Assembly (NCBI RefSeq): GCF_003696215.1
Contig: NZ_RFFG01000008.1
Coordinates: forward strand, 62,001-126,000
DNA from: Actinomadura harenae
GTDB taxonomy: Bacteria; Actinomycetota; Actinomycetes; Streptosporangiales; Streptosporangiaceae
Direction: 5' to 3'
Length of the DNA: 64,000 bases
Part shown: positions 51,319 through 59,979 of the stretch, piece by piece
Layout: each line of letters starts with the position of its first letter
Position numbering within the stretch: the first letter of the stretch is position 1
Program-made: the position numbers and the translations under genes
Notes under the pieces: model-generated
What the model was told of the DNA's origin: nothing
Databases searched by the model: none
Seen by the model: only the letters and a program-made list of their open reading frames with translations

Positions 51319-51993
51319 GTGAAAAAATCCGTTATCACACTCGCCGTGATAGGCGCCACCACGGCACTCGGCCTCTCTCTCGTCGAATCCACCCCCAAGT
51401 CCAACAGAGCGAATGCTGCACCCGAAACCCCCTCTGCCATCAGGGCGGCAGCGACCGCCCCCAAGACCTTCACGATGACCAACAGCGGGAACATCACCGG
51501 GAAGGACGAGACAACCGGCGCTGCAATCAGCTGCACCAAGGGGACGGCTTCCGGGCAGGTCGCCACAGTTCCCGTTGGCAGCACCCTCACGGGATTTGCG
51601 AACGCCACCGCCGTTTCCCTCACTTCTCCGGCCAACCCGAACGGCGCATGCAATGGCCCCTCGGGACTCACCTACACAATGACCATCACCTCATACCCTC
51701 TCCAGATCAGCCTTACATCGATGGACGTTAATACGGCAATATCAAATGGAACGATCATATCCCCGAAGGCTGGCGGACTTACGGTACAAGTCGTGGGCTC
51801 AGATGCTTGTCACGCGACCATCGCGGGACCCTCCGGGGGCGGAATGATCAACTTCACCTTCAATCACCGGACCCATACAGTGACCCTCAAGGGCGGAAAC
51901 CTGCAGGTGACCAGCGTCGATATCAACTGCGATCCTACGCTGATCAATCCTGGCGACAATGCCTCTGTGTACGGATCTTTCCGCCTCAACTAA
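51319..51993 (+). CDS. Secreted beta-rich protein, related to the C-terminal domain of the 62691 protein
   Basis: 224 residues. Signal peptide starting MKKSVITLAVIGATTALG, cleavage probably near NANA at 33-36. The mature part is Thr/Ser/Gly-rich and beta-strand-like with Cys residues in ISCTKG, GACNGP, GSDACHATIAG and VDINCDP. The GSD-x-C ... NC-x-P ... GSFRLN pattern matches the end of the large protein at 62691 (GSDGCDFSL ... SQCDNPDP). Codon use is less GC-biased than the neighbourhood, suggesting acquisition. GTG 51319 has GGAGAG five bases upstream. Confidence 0.75.
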   Translation: MKKSVITLAVIGATTALGLSLVESTPKSNRANAAPETPSAIRAAATAPKTFTMTNSGNITGKDETTGAAISCTKGTASGQVATVPVGSTLTGFANATAVSLTSPANPNGACNGPSGLTYTMTITSYPLQISLTSMDVNTAISNGTIISPKAGGLTVQVVGSDACHATIAGPSGGGMINFTFNHRTHTVTLKGGNLQVTSVDINCDPTLINPGDNASVYGSFRLN

Positions 51994-52044
51994 CAACTCC
52001 TCATCTCATACTCGAGCACGATTCAGACAAAGGAGCGGTCGAGG

Positions 52045-52611
52045 GTGAGCGCGGCGCGTGACGACAGAACCCGACTGAGTCGCCGGGCGGTGATCGGAGC
52101 CGCCGGGATCGTCGGATCCGCCACCGTGGTGGCGGTCGGATCGAAGCAGGGAATCTCCGCGGACGGAGTCGAGGCACTGCTGAGTGACAGGCAGCGGGCC
52201 GTCATCTTGGCGGTCGCGAAGGCAGGCGCGCGGGTGCCGGTGCGATTCCCCGACTTCGGGGAGGACGGAACGCCTGAATCCCGCGCGGACGAGGCACGGC
52301 TTGACCAGGCGGTACAACGGCTCGATGCTGAGCGTGCGAAGCATGTCGCCGCTGGCGCCGACGCCTTGCTCGCACGTGGCGCGGACCGCAAGGGCAGGGC
52401 GCGATTGCTTGCCGAGATCGGTCGGCTTTCCTCCGATTACCAGCATCGGACGTCCGTCGAAGCGGTGGCGGCGCTCGCGATCGCGACGGTGTCATCGGCG
52501 TTCGATCCGAATTCCAGTCACCCCGCGCAGATGTGGGTGGGCGGTCTGCGTCACCTCGGTGAGCGCGGCGAGCAGCCCCTTCCCGTTCAGCATTTGGAGG
52601 ACCGCCGATGA
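52045..52611 (+). CDS. Twin-arginine-signal small protein, first gene of the protease-prenyl operon
   Basis: 188 residues. TRLSRRAVIGAAGIVGSAT at the N-terminus looks like a Tat signal peptide, so the protein may be exported folded or membrane-anchored. The rest is helical (ARLDQAVQRLDAERAKHVAAGADALL in parts; ending in MWVGGLRHLGERGE). No known domain. The stop overlaps the protease start as ATGA. A GGAG lies eleven bases before GTG. Confidence 0.72.
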   Translation: MSAARDDRTRLSRRAVIGAAGIVGSATVVAVGSKQGISADGVEALLSDRQRAVILAVAKAGARVPVRFPDFGEDGTPESRADEARLDQAVQRLDAERAKHVAAGADALLARGADRKGRARLLAEIGRLSSDYQHRTSVEAVAALAIATVSSAFDPNSSHPAQMWVGGLRHLGERGEQPLPVQHLEDRR

Positions 52612-54152
52612 GGTTTACCGCGCACGCGCATGGCCAGCTTGAACGTGCACGAGACCAGTTGGTGGAGCAGTACCTGCACGGCGACCCGAATGTGGTCGGC
52701 GTCGGCCTTGGATTCAGGCTGCGCCGTGGGTCTTGGCAAGAAGAGCCCGTTGTGACCGTCCTCGTGGAGAAGAAGCGCCCGAAGGCTCTGATCAGCCGCC
52801 GCAGGTTGCTTCCGGACACGGTCACGATCGACGGTGTGCGTTGGGGCGTGGACGTGGTGGAGGCCGGGCCGGCTCCGACTCTCGGAGCCGGACTCGTCGC
52901 ACCGGACGGGACAACAACACTGGCAGGACCGATCGACGCGGCGTTCCGACCGCCCCGCCAGGGATGCGGCATCTCCAACCAGGTCACCGGCAACGTCACG
53001 GCCACCTATGGCGCAACCGTCATCGACCTCACCGACAATGCCCCAGCGATGCTGACGGCCGCCCACGCCGTCGGACGATCGAACCAAGCGAAGGCCGGGG
53101 AGAGCATCATCCAGCCGGGGTTCGCGGCCAACGCGGGCACGCAACCGATCGGCACACTGAAGCGGTACGTCCCGCTCCAAGACGGCACCGAGGTCGATGC
53201 GGCGCTGGCCGGGTTCGCATCCGGCATCGGCAACACCACCGCCGTCGCGAACGACCTGATGCCTGAGATCAGCCCAACTCATCCGGCGGTCGGCATGACA
53301 ATTGCGGGCAACAACTACGGGTTCTGCTACCTGACGGTCGCTGAGACAACGCGCACGCAGCTCAACTTCAAGTTCCCGAACGCCACGTCAGCGTCCAACT
53401 GCACAAAGGCACCCACCGTCGGCATGAAGCTGGAGAAGGTCGGTCGGACATCCGCCTACAGCTCCGGCACCGTGATGAGCATCGGGAACACCATCAAGGT
53501 CGACGCGGGATCTCCGGTCGGGCAGATCACCATCAAGAACGTGATCTTCGTGCCGTTCTTCTCGCTGCTCGGCGACTCGGGCTCGATCGCCTGCGAAGGC
53601 GGAGACGGCAAGACCTACCCCGACTTCGGCCTGATCCCCTGTCCGCTTCTCGGCACCATCGGCAGCTACTACGGCTTTGACCTGACCAGCGAGAACGCCC
53701 TAGCGGACCAGTTGCGCGACAGCTACCTGATGCAGTCGCCGGTCGGCCGCCTGCTCATTCAGGGCACGTATATGAACAGCCAGATGGTCAAGGACCGGCT
53801 GGCCGGGAAGACCCCCACAACCGAGGAGCAGTACTACGCGCAGCAGTTCCACACCCGGTACCGCGACTTCATCGCGAACGTCATCACGGACCCGACCTCG
53901 ACGGCGACGGTGACCGAGCAGCATCTGCGGGACACGGTCTTCATCATGGACGGGCTGAGCCAGTCGGTCCTCACCGCGGAAGAAGCTAAAGCCGCTTGGA
54001 CCATGTACGACCAGGTCCTCGTCAAGATGCTCGGCATGAACCGGACGCAGATGATCGCGTTCATGAACAACGACGCCCTGGCACAGCAGGTCTACACCGC
54101 GCTGAAGGCGGTACCTACCGTGGACATGACACCGTCGGCGCCGTTCGAATGA
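52608..54152 (+). CDS. Chymotrypsin-fold serine protease (NAL1-like), no signal peptide
   Basis: 514 residues. The catalytic triad is clear: His153 in MLTAAHAVG, Asp197 in GTEVDAAL, Ser324 in LLGDSGSIA. About 150 residues precede the triad (VVGVGLGFRLRRG, VTVLVEKKRPK), as in NAL1-type proteases, and a 170-residue helical C-terminal part follows (MNSQMVKDRLAGKTPTTEEQ; MLGMNRTQMIAFMNND). There is no signal peptide, so it should be cytoplasmic. Coupled to genes on both sides by ATGA overlaps. Confidence 0.85.
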   Translation: MRFTAHAHGQLERARDQLVEQYLHGDPNVVGVGLGFRLRRGSWQEEPVVTVLVEKKRPKALISRRRLLPDTVTIDGVRWGVDVVEAGPAPTLGAGLVAPDGTTTLAGPIDAAFRPPRQGCGISNQVTGNVTATYGATVIDLTDNAPAMLTAAHAVGRSNQAKAGESIIQPGFAANAGTQPIGTLKRYVPLQDGTEVDAALAGFASGIGNTTAVANDLMPEISPTHPAVGMTIAGNNYGFCYLTVAETTRTQLNFKFPNATSASNCTKAPTVGMKLEKVGRTSAYSSGTVMSIGNTIKVDAGSPVGQITIKNVIFVPFFSLLGDSGSIACEGGDGKTYPDFGLIPCPLLGTIGSYYGFDLTSENALADQLRDSYLMQSPVGRLLIQGTYMNSQMVKDRLAGKTPTTEEQYYAQQFHTRYRDFIANVITDPTSTATVTEQHLRDTVFIMDGLSQSVLTAEEAKAAWTMYDQVLVKMLGMNRTQMIAFMNNDALAQQVYTALKAVPTVDMTPSAPFE

Positions 54153-55117
54153 TCCTGGCCGACCACAACGAGCGTGTCGTCCGGCGCATGGTAGAGCTGG
54201 CGAACAGTCTGCCGGTGGCGGTCCGTCCGGCGGTCGTCGAGCTGGCGGGGAGGCCCGGCAAGCTCCTCCGGGCCTCCCTTGTCGCGGCATGTGCGGCGTT
54301 CGGTCCCGGGGGCGCCGACCCCGGCCGAACGGCGCGGCTCGGGGCTGTGGTGGAGCTCCTTCACTTGGCCTCGCTCCTGCATGACGACGTGATCGACCGC
54401 GCGGACATCCGGCGTGGGGTCCCGTCCGCCCATGCGAAGTTCGGTGCGGAGCGGGCCTCGCTGGCCGGCCTCGCGTGCTTCTCCCTCGCCGGAATGGAGG
54501 CCGCCGAGCTGGGTGCGGGAATCAGCCGTGCCGTCGCTGAGGCCGCCGCAGGACTGGCTTACGGCGAGATGCTGGACGTCGAGCGCGCCTTCGACACCCG
54601 GCTCTCGTTGGACGACTACCTCGAGCTGGCCCAGCGGAAGACGGGCGACCTCTTCCAATTGTGCTGCGTCCTCGGGGCGGCCGAGGCACGCCTCGTACCG
54701 GACGTGGCCCGTCTACTCGCCCGGTTCGGAACCGCGTTCGGCGTGGCGTTCCAGCTTCTGGACGACTGCCTCGACCTGGATCCCGATGCGCGCTCCGGTA
54801 AGCCGGACGGCAACGATCACCTCCTCGGTGTCTTCGGCGCGCCCACACTCTGCGCTCTCCACCGGGACCACACAGGCGAGTTGGCAGCCCTGCTCATGGA
54901 CCCGGCCCTTCGTCCTGAGGACGGCCCCAAGGTCAGGGCACTGGTGATCGACCTTGGCGGCCTCGCGGCAGCCCGTTCTCTGGCCGAGGATCAGCTCGCC
55001 ACCTGCGAGAGCGCATTGACTGAACTCCCACCAGGCGAGGCTCTCGAAGGCCTCGCCGCTTACTTGACTCTGCTCAGGGAGACGACGTGCCCGACGACAT
55101 CTCCACCGACGTCCTGA
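54149..55117 (+). CDS. trans-Polyprenyl (isoprenyl) diphosphate synthase
   Basis: 322 residues, all-helical prenyl chain elongation enzyme. First Asp-rich motif HDDVIDRADIRRG (Asp79, Asp80, Asp83), Lys/Arg for diphosphate binding (GKLLRASL; QRKTGD), second motif LLDDCLDLDPD (Asp205, Asp206, Asp209). It condenses IPP with allylic diphosphates; chain length cannot be read, but small residues before the first motif (LASLL) do not block a long product. ATG overlaps the protease stop as ATGA. Confidence 0.92.
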   Translation: MILADHNERVVRRMVELANSLPVAVRPAVVELAGRPGKLLRASLVAACAAFGPGGADPGRTARLGAVVELLHLASLLHDDVIDRADIRRGVPSAHAKFGAERASLAGLACFSLAGMEAAELGAGISRAVAEAAAGLAYGEMLDVERAFDTRLSLDDYLELAQRKTGDLFQLCCVLGAAEARLVPDVARLLARFGTAFGVAFQLLDDCLDLDPDARSGKPDGNDHLLGVFGAPTLCALHRDHTGELAALLMDPALRPEDGPKVRALVIDLGGLAAARSLAEDQLATCESALTELPPGEALEGLAAYLTLLRETTCPTTSPPTS

Positions 55118-57033
55118 TCGTCGGTGCGGGCCCTGCCGGTGCAACCACCGCTCTCGCACTCGCCCGCCGGGGTATCCGTCCCCTGCTGGTCGGACCACTC
55201 GTCCCTCCCGGCGAGAGCCATGACGTCCTCCTCAGCGGTCCCGCCGTGCGTGCGCTGACCCTCCTGGACGCCATTCCTCGCCTGCCGATTCTCAAGATCG
55301 ACTCAGCGGAGCTCCGCTGCGGGGACGGTCGTCCACGTGGGCTCGCGGTCACAGGCTCCGCGGCCTGTTCCGATGGTGCCCTGCGGGGTGGCCTCATCCG
55401 GGCCGCCACAGACGCAGGAGCGACACACCTCAACGCGAAGGCAACCGAGATCGTTCTGCTTCCCGGCGGAACACACATGGTGGAGCTGTCTTCGGGTGTG
55501 ACCGTCACGGCACGGCACATCGTCATGGCAACGGGTGCTCCGTCCGGCTCTCCCAACGGAACCGCGGTGGCTCAGCGGCTGACCGGCGTTCGCCTGGACG
55601 AATCGATCGTCATGCGGCTTCCGGCCCCCGCTACATCCGATCCGCGTGAGACACCGGTGTTCGTCTGGGTGACGCCCAGTTCAGAGGACAGCGTTGTGAC
55701 GGTGGGGACCGCCCAGCTCGGTGTCCAGGACGTCGACCTCATGGCGCGCGCCCTCCGCGACCTCGCTGCGACGGATCCGCGTTTTCACGACGCCATCCCC
55801 ATTGGTGTCCCCCACTCGGGACCACTCAGCAGCACCTTCAGCCCTGAGGCTGCTGTAGTGAACGACCGTCTTCACATCGGAGATGCCGCGGGCCTCGCCA
55901 ATCCATTCACCGGGGAAGGTATCGGCGGGGCGGTCGAGAGCGGCCTTCTCGCCGCGGATTGCATCGCCGACTTCGTGGACGACCCGCTCAGCGCCGCATC
56001 CGCGTACAGGAGTCGGCTGGCCGCGAGCTATGTGGGCTACTTCGAGACGGCCCGGCATGCCGCTCGCCGGTATCACCTGACGTGGCGAGTCCTCTCCGCC
56101 ACCGCTGACAGCGACCGTCCCTTCTTCGCCAAGGCACGCCGCACCGTCCTGCTGCCCGAGGGCATTTCGAGCTTGACGGGTACCGAGCGCATGGAACTGC
56201 CCAGCGCGATCGGAGCGGTCCTCGCTCCGTTCCTGGCGGCCTGTGACGAGATCGGCGTGGCAACGATCCGTGGCGAATGGCCCTTCCTTGCCAGGCTTCT
56301 GATCGCCGCCGACTCGTCTCCGCACGAGCGACTTCGGCCGGCTGTCCCGTTCTACGCCGCACTCGCCGCAGCCGGGCGGCCACCCTCGCCGGAGTACGCA
56401 GCGCTCGGCTCCGCGATCGAACTCGCAACGCTGGGGGCCATGGTCTTCCTCGGCCCTGGCGGGACACCGACCGAGTCTCGTGGCGTCGACTGGAGCTCGA
56501 CCAGCGTCGTGCTCGCCGGAGACTTCCTCCTGGCCCAGGCCACCCGGCTCGTGGCCGTGCACGCTCCGGACATCGCATGGTCCTTCTCGGATTGGCTCGG
56601 CGAGCTGGCAGCGTTGAGAGCCGAACGCCTCGACCCCGGCAGCGGCACTCCCGCAGAGGAAGTCTTCTCAGCACTCCTGGAGTTCCCCGCCCGCATCGGC
56701 GCCCAACTAGGCGGCGCGGATTCAGACGTCGTAGAGACCTTGCGAGAGTATGGACGCCTGGCAGGCCGAGTCTTCCTCCACGCCGAGGACATGCTTTCCC
56801 TGCGCGGCAGGCCCACTCGCCTGGACGCGACCCGCACGGCCTTGGCCGAAGGACGCGTATCGGACATCGACCCCGCTATGCCCGTTGCAGGCGCTCTCCG
56901 CGAGGCCCAAGCCTCCTGTGGCCGGGCGAGCGCGGCTGCCCTAGCCGCAGTGGTGGCCGTCCCGGACGAGACGGCCACCCACATCCTTCGTGCCTTCATC
57001 ACCGCCCTGGCACCAGCACCCGTCTGTTGTTGA
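55087..57033 (+). CDS. Geranylgeranyl-reductase-like flavoprotein fused to an inactive prenyl synthase domain
   Basis: 648 residues, two domains. 1-365: FAD-dependent oxidoreductase of the geranylgeranyl reductase type with GAGPAGA (13-19) and the second FAD motif GDAAGLANPFTGEGIGG (265-281). 370-648: helical domain aligning with isoprenyl diphosphate synthases, including LRPAVPFYAALAAAG and VVLAGDFLLAQATRLV, but the first Asp motif is LGPGG (455-459) and the second EDMLS (567-571), so it should not catalyse condensation. The GTG start lies 31 bp inside the preceding synthase gene. Probably reduces a prenyl chain made by that synthase. Confidence 0.85.
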   Translation: MPDDISTDVLIVGAGPAGATTALALARRGIRPLLVGPLVPPGESHDVLLSGPAVRALTLLDAIPRLPILKIDSAELRCGDGRPRGLAVTGSAACSDGALRGGLIRAATDAGATHLNAKATEIVLLPGGTHMVELSSGVTVTARHIVMATGAPSGSPNGTAVAQRLTGVRLDESIVMRLPAPATSDPRETPVFVWVTPSSEDSVVTVGTAQLGVQDVDLMARALRDLAATDPRFHDAIPIGVPHSGPLSSTFSPEAAVVNDRLHIGDAAGLANPFTGEGIGGAVESGLLAADCIADFVDDPLSAASAYRSRLAASYVGYFETARHAARRYHLTWRVLSATADSDRPFFAKARRTVLLPEGISSLTGTERMELPSAIGAVLAPFLAACDEIGVATIRGEWPFLARLLIAADSSPHERLRPAVPFYAALAAAGRPPSPEYAALGSAIELATLGAMVFLGPGGTPTESRGVDWSSTSVVLAGDFLLAQATRLVAVHAPDIAWSFSDWLGELAALRAERLDPGSGTPAEEVFSALLEFPARIGAQLGGADSDVVETLREYGRLAGRVFLHAEDMLSLRGRPTRLDATRTALAEGRVSDIDPAMPVAGALREAQASCGRASAAALAAVVAVPDETATHILRAFITALAPAPVCC

Positions 57034-57199
57034 TGCTGGCAACAGCAAGCCGGAAGGCGCTGCGTGACATGAGTAGATGCCCAGCTTTCGGGGCCTTGCT
57101 GTCTCGAACCGCAACCCCCTCAGGTGCCCAGGCCAGTTCAACACAGTGATCGCCATCCTCACCGCTATGGGAGGACTTTCGCCACGAGCCGTCCGTCAT
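56999..57199 (-). CDS. DUF397 protein
   Basis: 66 residues, complete DUF397: WRKSSHSGEDGDHCVELAW, VAVRDSKAPKAGHLLMSRSAF. Its last 35 bp overlap the convergent flavoprotein gene. ATG 57199 has AGAGGTGG upstream. Third gene of the XRE-DUF397-DUF397 operon. Confidence 0.88.
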   Translation of the reverse strand: MTDGSWRKSSHSGEDGDHCVELAWAPEGVAVRDSKAPKAGHLLMSRSAFRLAVASINNRRVLVPGR

Positions 57200-57219
57200 C
57201 GTGACCACCTCTGCAAGGA

Positions 57220-57414
57220 CTACGCCTGGCCCAGTTGCTTGATCCACCCCACAGCGGAGCCGAACACAGCACGGTCGACAAGAAGGTGGCCCACATGGGG
57301 GGCCTTGCTGTCCCGGATCAGGACACCCGCTCCCGCCGCCGCGACCTCGACACACTGATCGCCGTCGGCATGGCTGCGGGTGGACTTGCGCCACTCAAGC
57401 TCGGTCACGTCCAC
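57220..57414 (-). CDS. DUF397 protein
   Basis: 64 residues: LEWRKSTRSHADGDQCVEVAAA, VLIRDSKAPHVGHLLVDRAVF; a DUF397 paralogue of the next gene (VRDSKAP shared). GTG 57414 lies inside the XRE gene end (10-bp overlap), so translation is coupled; GTG 57408 is an alternative. Confidence 0.88.
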   Translation of the reverse strand: MDVTELEWRKSTRSHADGDQCVEVAAAGAGVLIRDSKAPHVGHLLVDRAVFGSAVGWIKQLGQA

Positions 57415-58187
57415 CTGTTCTCAAGCTCCTTCCCAATGAAGTCGCGTGAGTCCGCCACGTTCAAAGCACGCGCCTGAAGCATCGCGAACAACTCGTTCGC
57501 CTTCGTCAAGTGCTCTGTCTCTTCGGAAGTTTCGCCCCCGAAGACCGAAGCCGCATATGCGGACTCCTCGCGATTGCTCTGAGTCGCAATCGCGAACGAC
57601 CCTTTGACAAACGGATAGTAAGCCGTGGGTGAGATCTGAAGATAGACCCCAGGCCGACCTGAAAGCTCGATCAGATGCCTGAGCTGCTCGTTCATGACCT
57701 CGGGCGAGCCCACCTCTCGCCGCAGAACCGACTCGTCCAGGATGAAGCACGCCGTCAGCGCCGGATCCCGCTTGAGCACTTCCTGACGCTTCAGCCTGGC
57801 CAGCAGGTCCGCGTCACTCGGCAGGATGGCGCGGGCGTACGACTCGACCTGCAGCAGGCCTTCCACGATGTCCGCGGAATAAGTACGAAGCATGGTGGCC
57901 GTGGCTTCGCGGGTGGCAAAGTCGACGTAGTACTGCGGGTACTTGGCGCTGCTGACGAGCTCATCCCATGCCTCGGCGACGTCGTCATTCCGCTTGAGGG
58001 CCGCGCCGAGCCGTTCGGAGAAGTCCTTGCGGCATCTCGTGCGCCCGAGCTCGATGAGTGCGATGTAGCTGCGGGTGACGTTGACGAGCTTGGCCAGGTC
58101 GGCCTGGCTGAGCCCCGCCTCCACGCGGAAGCGCTTGACCTTCGCGCCGAACGTGCGCAGGTGCGGATCGATCTTCTTCGCGGCCAT
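57405..58187 (-). CDS. XRE-family regulator with DUF5753 domain
   Basis: 260 residues. Helix-turn-helix about 10-65 (KVKRFRVEAGLSQADLAKL, then VTRSYIALIELGRTRC) and a DUF5753 domain (about 80-255; ADIVEGLLQVESYARAIL, ACFILDESVLRREVG, GVYLQISPTAYYPFVKGSFAI in parts). Heads an operon with two DUF397 genes and diverges from a RsbW-like ATPase, the classic actinobacterial regulatory set. A palindrome acgtacgt at 58266-58273 in the intergenic region may be part of its operator. Confidence 0.92.
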   Translation of the reverse strand: MAAKKIDPHLRTFGAKVKRFRVEAGLSQADLAKLVNVTRSYIALIELGRTRCRKDFSERLGAALKRNDDVAEAWDELVSSAKYPQYYVDFATREATATMLRTYSADIVEGLLQVESYARAILPSDADLLARLKRQEVLKRDPALTACFILDESVLRREVGSPEVMNEQLRHLIELSGRPGVYLQISPTAYYPFVKGSFAIATQSNREESAYAASVFGGETSEETEHLTKANELFAMLQARALNVADSRDFIGKELENRWT

Positions 58188-58336
58188 GAGAACCCCTGAC
58201 CCGGCTCCGGCATCACCCGGTAACCGCTGCTAGTGAGTCGTGACTGCTCCCCCGGTCTCAGCTCAACGTACGTCGCTTCGTGACTGGATGATGACAGAAC
58301 GCAAGAACTTCCCGACTCATTTTCGAGGCGCAGGTG

Positions 58337-58765
58337 ATGATCACAGATTCCCAACTTCGGCCGACTCCGCCACCGACCGGCGTCGCGGTACTGGAGGTCG
58401 AATCCGAGCCCGAATCCATCAAGGCTGCTCGCGACTTCGTCGCGGACTGGTTCACCGAGCACGAGTACGACGGCGACCTCGTCTACCTCGCACGCACAGT
58501 GGTCACGGAATTGGCCACGAACGCACACCGCCATGGCTCCGCCAACGGCGACCCCATCACCACACGCGTCTTCCATACGGACGCGGGCCCCGTCATAGAG
58601 GTACTGGACGCGAGCGCCAAACTTCCGTCCGTCGAGCCCCTCACTCTCGACGGACTGACCGGACGCGGCCTCGCGATGGTGGACCTCATGGTCCCGGCAT
58701 GGGGATTCGCACGTCTCCAGGAAGGAGGCAAGGTCGTATGGGCGCTCCTACGCGCGCACGCGTGA
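58337..58765 (+). CDS. RsbW/AbaA-like ATP-binding protein (anti-sigma-type HATPase)
   Basis: 142 residues, GHKL ATPase fold. N-box TVVTELATNAHRHG (about 54-67), G-box DGLTGRGLAMVDLM (about 105-118). Such small HATPases are anti-sigma factors or partners of XRE-DUF397 pairs (abaA-like). ATG 58337 follows GTG 58334 directly; either could start. Its stop overlaps the next start as GTGA. Confidence 0.87.
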   Translation: MITDSQLRPTPPPTGVAVLEVESEPESIKAARDFVADWFTEHEYDGDLVYLARTVVTELATNAHRHGSANGDPITTRVFHTDAGPVIEVLDASAKLPSVEPLTLDGLTGRGLAMVDLMVPAWGFARLQEGGKVVWALLRAHA

Positions 58766-58965
58766 GCGCTCGCACACTCCTAACGGCCGTCCTCCGCGAC
58801 CTCTACCCGCACTGGGACGTCTTCGTGGACAACCGGGGAATCTGGCGCGCCGCCGGCACCACCCTCATCAGCGCGTCATCCGCCGAAACTCTCCTCGACG
58901 CCCTGACCACCGCCGACCCCGACGCCACCACCAAGGCCGCCATCCGCTTCACGCACATATCGTGA
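58762..58965 (+). CDS. Small hypothetical protein coupled to the HATPase
   Basis: 67 residues: LLTAVLRDLYPHWDVFVDNRG, then SASSAETLLDALTTADPD. No known family, but its position after an AbaA-like ATPase is common. GTG 58762 overlaps the previous stop (GTGA); ATG 58738 has a good GGAGG and would add eight residues. Confidence 0.65.
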   Translation: MSARTLLTAVLRDLYPHWDVFVDNRGIWRAAGTTLISASSAETLLDALTTADPDATTKAAIRFTHIS

Positions 58966-59049
58966 CCTCAGCGCGGTGAACCCTGTGCGCATACAAGTCG
59001 CTTCACGCACCAGCCTCTGTCTCTTCGACAGGCCAGATGAACGGGCCAC

Positions 59050-59091
59050 GTCCGGGCGGCAGCACGCACACAGCAATGCCGCCGCCCGGAC
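59050..59091. terminator. Bidirectional terminator hairpin
   Basis: gtccgggcggc (59050-59060) pairs perfectly with gccgcccggac (59081-59091), 20-nt loop, between convergent genes. Confidence 0.65.
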
Positions 59092-59183
59092 CTTCCCTCA
59101 GAAGCTCGTGCCAGCCATATTGGGCGTAGCCACAAACGTTCCCGTAATTGCAGTACGTCCCCAACAAGCTGGACCGGGTGCGG

Positions 59184-59936
59184 CTACGGGAGCTTCGAGT
59201 ACGAGATCATGCCGATGTGCAGAGGCAGGATGACCGTGCTGGCACCGGCTGCTGCGGGCAGGCCGCCGAGCTGGTTGAGGAACGCGTTGCCGTTGTCACT
59301 GCACCCGCTCGCCGCCGGAACAGGGAACGTGTTGTCCACGACCGTTCCCGCGTGCACACCCGGTGCGGCAACACTCCACGGGACGCCACTGATCGGCTGG
59401 TACGGGGGCGGCGGAGCGGTGGTGCCGGTGATCAGATGTACGGAGATCGGATTGGCGTTCGTCCCGACCGTGCAGTTGCTTCCGAGGTCGCCACCCGTGA
59501 ACCTGATCTTGAAACTGAGGTTCAGGTTCGCGTCCGGGGTGAACTCGAAGGCACCCGCGTACTCGGGCTGGGCATAGACCGGCTCGCCGTGCCGAGTCGC
59601 CACCTGGAACCGCTCACCGCGAAGCGCCCCGAAGACCTGGGTAGGTCCCGAGTCGTCGAACCAAGGACTCCCGAAGGTCAGCTTGAGCGGGGTGTCGATG
59701 GCGTGGGTGACGTTGCCGATCGTCACGCTTCCACTGCTGGCGATCGCCTCTGAGCAGAACGAGCCGGAGACATCCGCGCCCGCGGGGAGGGGCGGGCAGT
59801 CCGCGTAGTCGAAGGTGGGGATCGTATCGGTCAGTGTGGCCTGGCGCGCCTGGGCGGGGGCGGCCGCCAGGCCCAATGCGGCGGCGGCCACAGCGGTGGC
59901 GCAGAACGCGCGACGTGCAGACTTGCTGAGTCTCAT
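59184..59936 (-). CDS. Secreted protein, paralogue A of a four-member array
   Basis: 250 residues. Signal peptide MRLSKSARRAFCATAVAAAALG, cleavage near AQA at 29-31. Mature domain starts IPTFDYADCPPLP and has SFCSEAIASSG, an FRVA/FQVATRHGEPVY strand, NCTVGTNANPISVHLITGTT and VVDNTFPVPAASGC. Four conserved Cys residues. No known family recognised; beta-rich. AAGGAG lies four bases before ATG. It is separated from paralogue B by only 43 bp without a terminator, so A and B may be co-transcribed. Confidence 0.78.
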   Translation of the reverse strand: MRLSKSARRAFCATAVAAAALGLAAAPAQARQATLTDTIPTFDYADCPPLPAGADVSGSFCSEAIASSGSVTIGNVTHAIDTPLKLTFGSPWFDDSGPTQVFGALRGERFQVATRHGEPVYAQPEYAGAFEFTPDANLNLSFKIRFTGGDLGSNCTVGTNANPISVHLITGTTAPPPPYQPISGVPWSVAAPGVHAGTVVDNTFPVPAASGCSDNGNAFLNQLGGLPAAAGASTVILPLHIGMISYSKLP

Positions 59937-59979
59937 GGTTCTCCTTGCCGAAGGGTGAACATGGGCTGAGCTGTCTGGC

